Assembly (NCBI GenBank): GCA_026413225.1
Contig: CM048552.1
Span: 162,204,053 to 162,268,052 of the forward strand
Direction of reading: 5' to 3'
From: Otis tarda
Taxonomy: Eukaryota; Chordata; Aves; Otidiformes; Otididae
DNA: 64,000 bases
Below the pieces are notes generated by a model, which did no database searches, had not been told where the DNA came from, and saw nothing but the letters and a program-made list of their open reading frames with translations. Shown in pieces: positions 39,501 to 51,840 of this stretch; position 1 is the stretch's first letter; the number at the start of each line of letters is the position of its first letter. The translations under genes and the position numbers were made by a program.

Positions 39501-40919
39501 TACTTCAAAAGTTTAATTGCATCTTCGCATGCATTAGCATTTTTAGCATTCCTTTCCCAAGGAGACTGACATTTAAATTCCATAGTTTTTGTGCTTATTT
39601 CATCTGCCTTCAAATATGCTTGTCTTTTAATATTTTTATCACAAACAGTAATTCCAAATGTAAAATTAATCATATGAATGTAATCTAACTACTAGTAAAG
39701 GTGCTGAGGAAAACTCGTGTTGCTTTCTGTGACAGTAAAAGCAAATAGGACAGGATTTTAACAGAAAGAGATTGATCTTCTAAAGGAAAAAAAAAATCCT
39801 AACTTGTGGATCCTTCATCATGGTAATCACTTCCAAGTCTCCTTTACAGCTTACAAAATCTAGAGGTTATGCTTTTAGAACAAAATTCAAATCTTGACTT
39901 CACATGTAACAAGTATATCAATAGAATAAAAAGTAATTACTCTTCTTGTGAAACTTATGTGCATTGTAATTAAATCGTCTGTGAGAAATTAATGGGTATT
40001 GGAGTTCTGGAATGGATATTTAAGCTACAGCACAAAGAAAAATCTTTAAAGTGTTTTAAAATTGTTTTGACAGAAAGTCAAATAGGTATATTTTAGATAA
40101 TCTCAATCAGCTCATGCAACATAAATACAATTTCATACTGGGAATGTAAGCATTAATTTTATTCTACCCAGTTTGCCTGCATTGCATGTCAGATATTTCT
40201 ACCAGAGATCTTCACAGGTGACTAACATGGGTAGAGCAGAAGTCAGAAATTGAGTAATGTAGCTCTGTATCACTACATTTCATGCTATTTGTATTTTTCC
40301 CAAGATTAGGTTCATGTACTTAACAGAAATTCTTTTAGGTCCCTATAAAGTGTACTTGATCATACAATCACAATAAGCTACCAAACGTTGCAGCCATGAA
40401 AATATCATCTTCAGATGCAGCAGTAGAAAGAACATTGATAGGCATGACTTAATTTAAGAAATGCTGTATTAAGCTATACTGCTGCCAGGGACTGGCATCT
40501 CCATACAGTGCAGGGTGGACATGTCAGCTTGGCACTAGCCTGGGAACTTTCTGCATTGCACTCTTTTGAGCAGTGAAGACATGTCCTTAGAGAGCTTAAT
40601 TACTTTAGGAGAACAACACACTGGCTAAGGGAAGAAGACTACTTCTGTACGGACACACTGTTCAAAATCAGGAATGGACACAAGGCATATAACCTCAATT
40701 TAAAAGTGGAGTTGATTGTGGTACAAGAAGAACTACAACTCAGACTCAATATCCTGCATGCTGTGTAGCAATGTCTGAAGCTCAGCTCCCATATATGGCA
40801 CTTGAAAGATCACAAAGTAGCTTAAATGATAATTTCTGTCAATCTCAAGAGCCCTGCTTAACTTGGGAGAAAGGAAGAGAGAGCAGACTCTGGCCTCCTC
40901 ACAGAATTGCTTGGCTGAT
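33594..40919. other. AT-rich non-coding stretch with two GC-richer patches
   Basis: More than 7 kb with no supported exon. GC-richer islands lie at about 34500-34680 and 38040-38290 and are described in the findings. Simple sequence includes A- or T-runs near 34122, 35149, 35717 and 38891 and a TACATAAATAATT-type tandem at 38680-38760. The frames at 36625-37037 and 37720-38405 overlap in several phases and show no domain. Confidence 0.55.
38680..38760. repeat. Degenerate tandem repeat with unit near ATACATAAATAATT
   Basis: About 80 bases with repeated ATACATAAATAATT-like units alternating with TTACAT and GCATAAATTATT. The composition is nearly pure A/T with periodic C. Confidence 0.7.
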
Positions 40920-42262
40920 TGTCATGAGAGACAGTTCTGGTGAAAGGATAGGTCCAGAAAAGCTTGTTGATTTTCAAACATCACCTCCTTTAAGCTCAAG
41001 AACAGTTCAGCTCCTTGTGCAGGAAATCAAGCAAAGATGGCAGAAGTCCTACAGGAATGAACACACCCAAATACAAAAAGAAAGTCTATAAAATATGGAA
41101 GCAGGGTCAGGTCACTGAGGAATATAGAGATGGGGTGCAGGGACTGGGGTAAAAGAGTCAAAACTCACCTGGAATTGAATCCAGAGGGGCTCACAAAGGG
41201 AAACAAGGAAAGCCTCTACAGGTGTACCAACAGAAAAAGAAAGTCTAGGGAAAATGTGGGCCTGCTGCTGAATGGGACAGAGGACCTGGTAACAAAGGAC
41301 ATGAAAAAAGCCAGGATACTCAATGCTGTCTTCACCTTGAACTTTACTAGTAACACTGGCCTTCTGCAATACCAGGTTCTCGAGGCCCATGGAAAAATCT
41401 AGAGCAAAGAAGACTTACCTTCAGCACAGGAGGAACAGGTTAGGGAGCACTTAAACAAACTGGACATAGACAAAAGTCCATGCTCCCTGACAGGATGAGC
41501 CCATGGGTGCTGAAGGGACTGGCAGATATCACTCCACTCTCAATAGTGTATTTGTGAACAGAAAATCATGGCTGACCAGCCTGACAGCCTTCTATGATGA
41601 GATGACTGGCTCAGTAGATGAGAGAAAGGCAGTGGATTCTGTTCATCTCTACTTTAGCAAGGCTTTTGACACTGTCTCCCATAACATCCTCATCAACAAG
41701 CTGAGGAAGTGCAGGCTAGGTAAGTGAATAGTCAGCTGAACTGATAACTGAACTGGCTCAAAGGGCATGAAGTCCAGCTGGAGAGCAGTCACTAGTGGTG
41801 TACACCAGGGGTCAATACTGGGACCCATACTCTTTAACATCTCTATATGTTTCTAACAATGAGGCAGAACGCATCCCCAAGAAGTTTGCTGACAGAAATG
41901 GAAGGAGTCATTGACAGATCACTCTCAGTCATTGATGTTATAAATGTATATAAATACCTGAAGGGAGGGTGCAAAGAGGACAGAGCCAGACTCTTTTCAG
42001 TGGTGCCCCGTGGCAGGATCAGAGGCAATGGGCACAAACTAAACACAGGAAACTAATTAAACATATGAAAAAACTTTTTTACCATAAGGATGGTGAAACA
42101 CTGCAGAAGGTTGCATAGAGAAATTGTGGAGTCTCTGTCCTTGGAGATATTCAAAACTGAACAAAACACACAGTCCTGAGAAATCAGCTCTAGGTGACCC
42201 TCCTCTGTGCAGGGGACTGGACTAGATGTTCTCCAGAGGCCCCTTCAACCATCCTATGACTG
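40920..42262 (+). mobile_element. Old CR1 LINE with internal deletion
   Basis: The first recognisable ORF2 text is AQEQ, then RKSSKDGRSPTGMN near 41020-41060 (for RKSSK..RRPAWMN). KIWKQGQ near 41094 follows, then RENVGLLLNG, EDLVTKDM, EQVREHLNKLDIDKS, SLTAFYDEMTGSVDE and [17 protein letters not shown]. Between the HLNKLD segment and the FYDEM segment most of the RT finger region is missing, and the part between FNIS and the late [10 protein letters not shown] text is also largely gone. The 3' UTR reads TGGACTAGATGTTCTCCAGA then GGCCCCTTCAACCATCC, with a corrupted tail at about 42262. The 5' limit is approximate. Numerous frameshifts mark an old copy. Confidence 0.88.
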
Positions 42263-42829
42263 TGTGGTGACCCCAGGGTACTCACCTGCTGTATAGCTGT
42301 AAAATCCCTGAGCCATGGCTGACACCAACTACTTGTTCTATTCCCCAGGAATCACTGACAGTGCAGGATTCCTGCTGGGTTTTTCTTTTGCAAAGAAAAT
42401 GTGAAAAAATATTCTCATTTTTATCCTAAATCAGATAAAGAGTTTTCTGACCTGTGCAAATGCCTGTGAAATAATAATTGACTGGAAAAATACAGAAATT
42501 TGCACCTTTAATGTTTTGCATATCAGAGAACTTGGAAAAGACTTCTGCCTTTCTATAGAGAGAGTGGCATTATATCTACTAATTCTATTATAGAGATATT
42601 TAATTGACTGTGAAGTAAATGGAGTGCTGCCAAAATAAATCACACAGAACTAAGATATCTGAAGCTTCCATAAATCACGACTTTCTTCCTCAGACATAAC
42701 TATCATTATTTATCTCCGATGTAACTAGCGTTACTTATTTCTGTATCTTTTCCACAGTAATCCTTCCCTTATTTACCTTATAGCAACCTCACTTATCAGT
42801 ATCTACGGTGCGAATATCAATATTTGCCC
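42263..42829. other. Short non-coding gap between two CR1 copies
   Basis: About 570 bases of AT-rich sequence with no recognised feature. It separates the old CR1 from the following young copy on the same strand. Confidence 0.6.
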
Positions 42830-43658
42830 TTCAGATGGATCTGGATAGGCTGGATCGCTGGGCTGAGCTGAATGGGATGAGGTTCAACAAGGCCAAGTGT
42901 CGAGTCCTGCACTTTGGCCACAATAACCCCATGCAGCACTATAGGCTCAGAGCTGAGTGGCTGGAGGACTGTGAAGAGAAAAGGGACCTAGGGGTGTTGG
43001 TTGATGCTCAGCTGAACATGAGCCGACAGTGTGCCCGGGTGGCCAAGAGGGCCAATGGCATCCTGGCCTGCATTAGAAATAGTGTGGCCAGCAGGAGCAG
43101 GGAGGTAATCATTCCCCTGTATTCGGCACTGGTGAGGCCGCACCTCGAGTATTGTGTTCAGTTTTGGGCCCCTCACTACAAGAAAGACATTGAAGCCCTG
43201 GAATGTGTCCAGAGAAGGGCAACAAAGCTGGTGAGGGGTCTGGAGCACAAGTTTCACGAGGAGCGGCTGAGAGAGTTGAGATTGTTTAGTCTGGAGAAGA
43301 GGAGGCTCAGGGGAGATCTCATTGCACTCTATAGCTTCCTGAAGGCAGGTTGTGATGAGCAGGGGTTTGGCCTCTTCTCCCAGGCAACAAGCAGGACCCG
43401 AGGAAATGGCCACAAGTTGTACCAGGGGAGGTTTAGATTGGACGTGAGGAAAAACTTTTTCTCTCAAAGAGTGGTCAGGCACTGGAATGGCCTGCCCAGG
43501 GAGGTAGAGTCGCCGTCCCTGGCAGTGTTCAAGAGGCGGCTTGATGAGAAGCTACAAGATATGGTTTAGTAGCTGTGGCAGCAATGGTAGTGGGAAGATG
43601 GTTGGACTAGATGATCTTATAGGTCCCATCCAACCATGTGATTCTATGATTCTATGAA
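42830..43658 (+). mobile_element. Young CR1 LINE, 5'-truncated (KLQDMV subfamily)
   Basis: Begins abruptly at GGATCTGGATAGGCTGG, inside ORF2 downstream of the FADD box. It continues through an intact ORF2 end and a 3' UTR containing TAGTGGGAAGATGGTTGGAC, ATCTTATAGGTCCCATCC and AACCATGTG, to a clean two-octamer ATTCTATG tail. The 3' UTR and ORF end match the long copy at 55028-57515 very closely and differ from the other young copies, so it belongs to the same subfamily. Confidence 0.95.
42832..43569 (+). pseudogene. CR1 ORF2 C-terminal fragment, frame intact to natural stop
   Basis: An uninterrupted frame of about 245 codons covers the RT thumb and C-terminal region: [75 protein letters not shown] and [14 protein letters not shown], ending in KLQDMV and TAG. 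There is no endonuclease and no catalytic RT motif because the insertion is 5'-truncated. Against the 55 kb copy it differs by only a few residues over the shared 80-residue stretch ending SFLKAG. It also lacks one codon near REVESP, where the sister has REVVESP. Confidence 0.92.
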
Positions 43659-45204
43659 TATCATAACGAAATGATACAAAAGTGCTAACTAGTGAACAGA
43701 CGCAAAACTCTGTGAGCATGTCACAACCCAACATTGTTGTGTGAATACCACATCCTGTAGATCTCAGCAGGAACTTGCTCTTTTTCTGCCCTGCTTACCT
43801 TGGCTGGTCACAGTATTCTAACTGAGCCTTTCTTAATGCTGAATAGAGCTGAAAACACACTACTGTTTGGCATGCTGTGATACACGCTTGCCATTTTCCT
43901 AACAGCATGTCTCTCCTGGAATATATTCTGACTGTGATCCAGCATAACTTCTTTATCTTTTCTTGGAGAGCTACTGTTCATCCAGTAAGTGCACGGCACT
44001 TATTTCTGTCTACCTACAGTTCCTTGGACTTTTCCCTATTACATGTCATTCTTTTTTTCAGGTATTTTCTCCAGTATGCCAGGATCATTTAAAAATTTTA
44101 GTGTTGTTCTCTGCTCCATGAATCATTAGGGATCTTACACAAATATCCAAAGTGTAGACAATATGAAGATGTAAAAACACCAGGAAAAAAAGTAGCTACA
44201 TGGGATAAAGTCTGATGATTGGGAGATGCCATCTTATATATTAAGAATGCAGCATTTGAAAACTACTGTAAGAAAACACCAGCTATGAAACTCCCATTTG
44301 AAGAGAGAAGTGAGGTAGGATTAAGGAAAGGATGGCTCCGAGTGTAATAACTAGGACTACAAACCTTCCTATTCCATATTATGTTTGATTAGCACTGCGA
44401 CCAACAGTCATTAACTGATCTACATAAATCTAATACCTTTGAGAAATGAATATGCATGCAATACAGCTCCCAGTAAATTTCCTATTTCACTATGACTTAG
44501 ATTTTCTTTCCTATCTGCGATGTCAACAAGCAACCCAACTATTGTGTAGGCCTAGAAAATGCCACTCCTATTTTCAATTTCCTGGATGAAGAATATGCCA
44601 AGAGCATAGTAGAAAGAATGTGCTGCTCCATGCATTTTGTGAGTAAATTGAAGAATTTCAGGTCAGAGGCTTATGAATTTGACTCTTTTTCTTATTATTC
44701 ATTTCAATATAGAGTAGTAAATGGGCTAATTGAGTGAAAAAAAAATGCATTAACAATAAACTGTTTTCCTTCTCTTTTTTAGAGGAGGATTGCTGTCCTT
44801 TGATACTGTGTCACATCTAGACTTAGCTGTTTTACATTGTTTGCAGCACCCAATGGCTCCGATGAGCACATTTAATAAACTGACAAGAAGTAAATGTCTA
44901 GGATAAGAAATACACTAAGTAAAACAATAAACAGTTTTACTTTTTTTTTTTTTCTGATAGATCAACTTGTCCAGTCCTTACAGTAGCAAAACATCCATAG
45001 TAGTTATGTTTTCATACACCAATGCTGTGTCTTCCATCCTGTTTCAGGGTGCCATTGGTCTTCCACAGCTCAGTCTGCTGTTACTGTCAGCAAGTTAATA
45101 GCTGAATTACAGATTTGAAAGAGAAAATATAATGGTACAGAACTTATGCTAATTTTATATGAATAATTGAAAAAAAAATATTTTCTAGAAAAGATTTTGC
45201 CGTT
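43659..45204. other. AT-rich non-coding sequence
   Basis: Contains a T-run near 44940-44954 and A-runs near 44739 and 45171. No gene or transposon was recognised apart from the CR1s on both sides. Confidence 0.6.
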
Positions 45205-45801
45205 TCATAGAATCATAGAATCATAGAATGGTTAGAGTTGGAAGGGACCTTCAAAGGTCATCTAGTCCAACCCCCCTGCAAGAAGCAGGGACATCCCTGA
45301 CTAGATCAGGTTGCTCAGAGCCTCATCCAGCCTGGCCTTGAACATTTCCAGGGATGGGGCATCCACCACCTCTCTGGGCAACCTGTTCCAGTGCTCTACA
45401 ACTCTCATTCTAAAAAATTGTTTTCTAATATCTAATCTAAACCTACCTCCTTCTAATTTAAACCCATTACCCCTTGTCCTATCACAATAGGCCCTACTGA
45501 ACAGCTTCTCCCCATCTTTCCTGTAGGCCCCCTTAAGGTATTGGAAGACCGCTATCAGGTCTCCCTGGAGCCTCCTCTTCTCCAGGCTGAACAGCCCCAA
45601 CTCTCTCAGCCTGTCCTCATAGGAGAGGTGCTCCAGCCCTCTGATCATCTTTGTGGCCCTCCTCTGGACCCTTTCCAACTGGTCCATGTCCTTCTTGTGT
45701 TGGGGGCTCCAGAACTGGACACAGTACTCCAGGTGGGGTCTCACCAGGGCAGAGTAGAGGGGCAGAATCACCTCCCTCGACCTGCTGGCCACGCTCCTGT
45801 T
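45205..45801 (-). mobile_element. Young CR1 LINE, 5'-truncated (ALSNLI subfamily)
   Basis: On the plus strand it opens with three reversed octamers (TCATAGAA units) and the complement of the 3' UTR (GTTAGAGTTGGAAGGGACC). It ends at about 45801, inside the complement of the RSVASRSRE coding text. It is highly similar to the copy at 61934-63082. Confidence 0.95.
45301..45801 (-). pseudogene. CR1 ORF2 C-terminal fragment, open to natural stop
   Basis: Reads [80 protein letters not shown] and [20 protein letters not shown], ending in ALSNLI and a stop at 45301-45303. No break lies in the roughly 166 retained codons. The frame extends a few codons upstream into flanking DNA. By eye about eight residues differ from the copy at 61.9 kb over this span. 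Confidence 0.92.
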
Positions 45802-48800
45802 TGACAGTAATCTCATCTGTTTGATGAGACTGAATGCCCAACCTTCTTTCTTCCCCTTGAAAAGGCCTTTTTGGGGAGCAAAAGTTGCAGTTAATCACCT
45901 TCTGCTCTAGAGATCAGAAATGGGTCAAGCCTAACTGTCCAGTGTCTGAAACCGTAGTGTTAAATAAATAGAAATAATGTCTTTATGTATATCCACATTG
46001 ATAGAGCAATAAAGTTGAAAATTCTTTATAAATACTGCCGTATCTATGAAATACAGTAGCATAGTTATTTCTCTGTTTATCATAAGACTCTTCACAGAAA
46101 AGTAAAATTGTCATCCTCTAGTGAAAAGCACATGTAAAATATTTGAGTGACTCTATGGCTTTTAAAGTTTCAGTCAATCTTTGCAAGAGCTTCAGCATAA
46201 ATACATTTTTATCTAAATACAAACATGAAAAGAAATACTACAGTTATTGACTGCAAAAGTGGAGCCTGCTGGTTACCATTTATTTAACAAATAACTCTGC
46301 CAAACAGAGAGCTTCTTCCTCAAAGACTTCATTATCTAACACCCCAGCTTTGCAAGTACTATTTTGTGTGTGGTTACACACGTAAGCAGTTCCTTTGATT
46401 TTAGCAGTATTCCTCTGACTGCATTTACCTTCCAAAATGCCTTTTCATGGTATGAGTTTAAGCAGATGACAAAGTCAAGGGAAAGGAAGCCTGCAAGAAA
46501 GAAGAATCTGAGGGATTTGGGCAAGGCTTCCTATGTTATCGTGGGAGAGAGGTAGGTGCTTCTTCCAAAGAGCTGCTTAGAGAAAGAGCTTAACTGGGGG
46601 CTTCCCAATCACCTTCCTGCAGAGTCTCTCCAGCTCTATTTGCTGTTTAGGAAGACTAAGAAGATTAGCCTAGGAAAAAGAGCAAAGTCAGATGCCTAAA
46701 GTACAGGTTAAAACCATTCTCCATTATTCCCAGTGTTTGCAGACCAGGAACTGAAGCACATAAACAACCCTGTTGTGGTAGCATTAAAATTTAGCTTTTT
46801 TTAGACTCTTGGTCCAGTTCTCTGACTAGGCTAGAGATGTAATGTCCTGCAGTAGCAAACATGAAAGCTTCATCCCCAAGATACTTTAGAACAGAAAAAG
46901 GTTTTGCTTTCTTTTTCTCCCATAGCCAGGCATACAGAGATTCTAGTTTGTGAAACATTTCCCTTCAGCAAGAAAAATATTTCATAAAGTATATTTACGG
47001 TGATACTCCTAGTGTTGCAGTGTAGCCCTCAAAACACTTTCTAGAGCTAAGAAATACTGAAAATCAAACTCTTACAATATAAAAAGTTACAATGTTAGGC
47101 AATTCTAATTCCTACGTATTGTAGGTCAGACAAATTTGCTACTTGGTCTTTAAGACCATGCTAAGTTGACACATGCACTCAAATACACATGTATGAGAAT
47201 GACATATTCACCTAAAAATATTTTTGTTCGTGTTATGTTAGATTTCATCTATATACTGTGTCACATACCAGTGATACAATCTTTTAGTCTACTTTGTGAA
47301 CATATTAGTGCTTTCAGTTTACAGAATTTTCTTTTTTCCTACCCTAGATGTATCAGCAGGCACACAAAGAACATCGGTACATAACACAGTGCCACTCCAC
47401 CTCTAAAATAATGTATACTTGTCACTACGAAAAAAAAATAAAGTCTTAGTAATTACTGATTTTATAAAAGTATCATTACTTCTCAAGGCTTAAATAATTG
47501 TTGTAAACAATCTTGTCTTTACAATTCTTAACAATTACATAATTTTAACCATTGCTCATTTGTTTGGCTGAGGTAGGAAAAATTATACAAGACAAAAACT
47601 TCCCTAACATATAAATATGTGCTTGCCTTCAACATTTTTTTAAAACAATGCCTCTTTGAAAACGATTCATGTCTTTGAAGACCAATGATTCATTTCTTTT
47701 TTCCTGTTTTCAAAATATTTTCAAATCCTGGCATCTCCCCTTGTACGCATAGGCTCAAAGAAAAGATCTTAACATTCAGGCTTTATAGTCACTAAATTCA
47801 CGTTTATTTTATCAGGATCCTTCCACTTCACAGGTAAAAGAACAAAAAAAAAGATATTAAGGAGAAACTATTTAATCTGGATTAATCCCACTTAAAATGT
47901 TGCCTTATAACTGATGGGTTTCAGTAATCAGTTGTCAATCAAAAGAAAACAGACAATAACAATGACTGATATTTTAAACTAGTTCACTAAGCAATACATA
48001 TATATTCTTCAAAACTGAATAAACAGGGGATCTGTCACTTTACTAAGTCAGCCATCACTTGGTGATCAAAGTGAAGTGCCCCTCACTGCGTACAAGTTAA
48101 TCAGTGTTCCAAGATTTTGGGCAACAGGACAAAACCATCTCCAAGGTTTTTTTCCAGCTCTAAAGCAAACACTAGGGAGTTTAATCCACTGTCAAAGATA
48201 TTTGCTCTTTCAGAAAGCAGCGCAATCTCCAAGACTGCAGAAATGCAGAACAGCTGTTTGAAAACAAGATGAAGTAAATCTATTAGTCCAACTGAAAGAC
48301 CACTTACTAGCTTTTCGGTAGCAGAAGAAAATGAAATCTAACCTAGCACACAACCAGGAGCATTTGGCCACCCTCCTCTGAATTTCCTACATTTCATCTT
48401 TTTCTCAATCTACCACAGAGTACAGCACCATAGCGTTCGTTCATTCGATTAGTCTCTTTTCCTTTATTTATTAGTGGTGGACCAGGTAACCTTTTGATAC
48501 TGCTTACTGAAATGAAAGGACTAGTGAATCACTATCTTCAGTGCTTCACTTTCAAGTTCATGTTTCCTCTAATAGCCAAAAATTTCTCTGTTGTTCTGCT
48601 GAGATGATCCCTTTGTTCTAGATGATCACAGCAGTAGGATTTCGGAAAATGTCAACTCCTTTATTATAATAGAAAAAAAGCAACGGCAAATACCTGTAGA
48701 TCAGTAAGCAAACCTTAATAACAGCCACAGCAAGAGATCTCAGTCATTCTGATATCTTTTTGTGCAAGACAGGCTGAAAATGCTCAAGGAGTAAAAGCCA

Positions 48801-49570
48801 CAAGTAATTTGTAGCATTTCACAGTTACATTAACACCTCTAATTGTAACTGACAGGGCAATTAAGGGTGAAAAACATCCCAATACAGTGGCTTGTACATG
48901 ATGATTGTCCCACTGAAACAACAAATCATGTACTCTGTTTTGAGGAAAAATGTTTCACTTTGTTTTCCTCCATTGAAGTAGATGTCCCAGTTCATCATGC
49001 CTCATTAAAAGGTTTGTGTTGCTATAAACATGATTATTTCAGGCAATCACAAGCCTTTATATCAAACATATAATTTAACAATTCCCTTCTCAATACAAGT
49101 CTCAACATTCTTTTTAAAAAAGGATCTTAATTGTTATTTATAATCTATTTTAAAAATTGGTTTTAGAATAATGAACAGGCAGTATTCTAAATACAAATAT
49201 GTTTAGGACACATGCTCTCTCTCCTTTTTTTTTTTAAACAAAATCCAGACAATTCCCCTCGTGCCTAGGTTTACCAGGTTTTGTATATTGGTTTTCCTAC
49301 CAGCCTCCATTCCTCCGACACATGTGCACAGCTCTCTATGGTGAGCCATCACAAGTTATGTCCAACATCAGCAAGTAGTTAAATTCTGTAACAACAAATT
49401 CACAGAAATTTGTTTCTGTAAAAACTTGGTGCTTAGGCCCAATAACTACAATATAGATGTTTGGAGGGGAAAGAATACTTGATCAGATCTATGCTAATCC
49501 CAAGAGATTGAATGCCCATTAGTAGTTAGGGTGTGTTAGATGCACACCTTACCATTGAGTTGCATAGAAC
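45802..49570. other. AT-rich non-coding sequence
   Basis: No gene or transposon was recognised. Open frames on both strands remain under 75 codons. A-runs occur near 47430 and 47846, and a T-run occurs near 49227. Confidence 0.6.
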
Positions 49571-49747
49571 AGAATCATAGAATCATAGAATGGTTTGGGT
49601 TCAAAGGGACCTTCAAAGGTCATCTAGTCCAACCTCCCTGCAAGGAGCAGGGACATCTCCAACTAGATCAGGTTGCTCAGAGCCCCGTCCAACCTGGCCT
49701 TGAATGTTTCCAAGGATGGGGCATCCATCACCTCCCTGGGCAACCCG
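49571..49747 (-). mobile_element. CR1 3'-end fragment
   Basis: The complement of the tail (AGAATCATAGAATCATAGAA), of the 3' UTR (GACCTTCAAAGGTCATCTAG, GCAAGGAGCAGGGACATCTC) and of the ORF2 end is present. It breaks off at CTCCCTGGGCAACC near 49747. The insertion is strongly 5'-truncated. Confidence 0.93.
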
Positions 49748-50599
49748 AAACCTTTCATCTTAAACCTGAAAGAAAGGTCATTTATTTGCCACATCTTAAA
49801 GAAATTTGCCCTATCTTAAAGAAATCCTATTTATTTGCCCCAAGACTGCTCCACACCATGAACTGAAGTGCAGCAACTGGAGATGATTGAGCGATTTGCT
49901 TCAAAAGCACATTCCTGATCCATATTAAAATGCTAATGTAGATACATCTGTATCTTCTTCAAGTAGAAAGCAGGTCAGTAACATGGACATAATTTAGGAG
50001 GAAAGAATCCCTCTCCAGTTTCTGCACATCTGCTCAGGATTTAAAATGGGTGGGATTTTTCTCTCTTCTGAGAACTCTCCCACATCTCAGCTGTTGACTG
50101 TTAATTTCTCCATTGCATCTTACTAATAATTTGCTATATACAAATAATTTACTATATACTATATCAAATATTAATAATATCTGGCCATACTTTACACAAC
50201 TGTGATTATGAGCACATAGGGGAAAAACAAAACAAAAAATCAAGCCAAAATCCCACAACTTTATGCTGTATTGTGATGTTAAAGAACACATATGAATAAA
50301 AATTGTCTGAAAGCTGAATAGTGATGTAACTAGTTCTGGCAATTAATAAAATAGATTCATAAAATGACTGGTCTTAGAAAAATATCCCAATCTATGTCCA
50401 AAGTGTGACAGAGATCATGTTAAAGGTGAACAATGGATTTCAGAGTGTGCTTTTGTTGCCATTCCCAAATTACACTTAACACAGATAGCACATTGAAGGA
50501 AAAAAAAAATCCACAAACAAACCAACATAATTTCAAATGTCATGGCAACATATGGGCCTTTACAGACCTGGAAAATAAAGTGAATCCATTAAGATGCTA
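49748..50599. other. AT-rich non-coding sequence with a small local duplication
   Basis: Contains the ATCTTAAAGAAAT duplication flanked by ATTTATTTGCC at 49777-49837, and TATA-rich text near 50130-50170. No gene was recognised. Confidence 0.55.
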
Positions 50600-50960
50600 C
50601 CAAGATGTTTAGAGAGTTGGAGAACTTGAAGAAAGGCTGACTGAATTGTGCTTGTTCAGCCTGGGACAGACCAAGCTTAAGAGGGATCTCACCAGACACT
50701 TTATAAAGTACTTAAAACACAGGTGCAGAGAAGGAGATGATGATGATGATACTATTTTCAGAAGGATGCACAGTGACAGAAGAGGCAACAGGCACAAATT
50801 GCTCAGGGGAAATACTGTCTGGCTATATGAAAAAAAATATTTATAATGTGATCAATTAAACACTAGAATAGATTAGTTCGGAAATTGGTGAAATCTCCAC
50901 TGAAAATCTTAAGGACTCAGCTTGACAGAGTCCTGAGTAATCTCATCTATGGCCCTGAGT
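50600..50960 (+). mobile_element. Old CR1 LINE fragment lacking its 3' tail
   Basis: Decayed ORF2 C-terminal text is visible: KERLTELCLFSLGQTKLKRD-like reading, then LTRHFIKYLKHRCREGDD, then DRRGNRHKLL, then 3' sequence CTCAGCTTGACAGAGTCCTG. A (GAT)5 run at 50736-50750 reads as an aspartate tract within the old frame. Similarity to CR1 ends at GGCCCTGAG (about 50960), before the usual octamer tail, where a different block begins. Confidence 0.8.
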
Positions 50961-51831
50961 GATGGTGTGCTTCCCCCACCCCAACCTAACTACTTTTCCT
51001 GTAACCCTGCTCAGGTGATAACCGTCAGTGATAGATGTGTCTGGTCGTGATGGTGATTACAGCCTCTGGCTTAAAGTGGATCCGGGGGCAACTAATAACA
51101 GCACAATAGCCAAGGGTTAATTTATGGTTATGTGACCACCTAACCACAGTGCTGGTCAATGTCCTACTCAAGCCAGAATCGTTATGCAAATATGACTATG
51201 AGTCAATTATCTTATTCCATAAATATTGAGCAGCTCGAGAGCCCTTTGAGCTCTCCTGCAGGACAGCAGGCTGCATGCCAGGATCTCCCCTTGAGTAGGG
51301 ATGCCTCTCAAGGTTACTCCTTAAGATTGACAGAATCCTCATCACATCACGTCCTTGGAAAGTAAATTGAGAATAAGAGCGCTAAAACTTTGAAATCTTA
51401 GCTAAGTTATATAAAGGATTGATTGTGCATATATAATCCTTTAGACATAAACTGTTGCTCAAGCCTGGGACTAGGACTGGATCCAGCTGCACCTAGACTC
51501 CTCTTTGAGAAGGAGTTTCGAAAGCAAGGGGGTCCTTTCTGAATCTCATCATTCAATGGGAGAGTCTCCCTAACAATTTTGTCTGACTCTGTCCTCCATG
51601 CAATAAATAATTCAGTGTGCCTTGTCAACGAATCTTGTTAAATCACTGTCGCATTCACCAATTATTATCAAACTTTGCTAACTCATTGTTTTGTATCAAT
51701 AAAATATACTGTTGCTTCCCTCTTATGAGTGAAGTGTGTCACTCCTATTTGCAACGCTCTGACTTCTTACTGAAATTTCAACCAGTAATTCCAGAGGTCC
51801 TTTCCTAACCCAGGCTTTTCTCTGTTTCTGA
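50961..51831. mobile_element. Candidate solo LTR of an endogenous retrovirus (fossil)
   Basis: An 870-base block without coding capacity carries LTR-like parts in plus orientation. There is a TATA-type element (TTATATAAAGG near 51407) and polyadenylation signals (AATAAATAATT near 51602, CAATAAAATA near 51697). No internal gag, pol or env region adjoins it, so if real it is a solo LTR left by recombination. The 9-base word GCCCTGAGT occurs at both 50952-50960 and 51832-51840 and could be a target-site duplication. However, clear TG...CA ends are not seen at exactly those points, so the boundaries are tentative. It would be an old insertion, probably ERVL- or ERVK-like. Confidence 0.4.
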
Positions 51832-51840
51832 GCCCTGAGT

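Noticed and set aside
40440-40620. Possible DNA-transposon or MITE remnant (words such as GTGAAGACATGTCCTTAG)
   Set aside because: No terminal inverted repeats or target duplication could be found by eye, and the resemblance is too weak to call.
45205-45231. Short tandem units (TCATAGAA) that might suggest a CRISPR-like or satellite array
   Set aside because: These are the octamer tails typical of CR1 3' ends. The same is true at 49571, 55029 and 63062.
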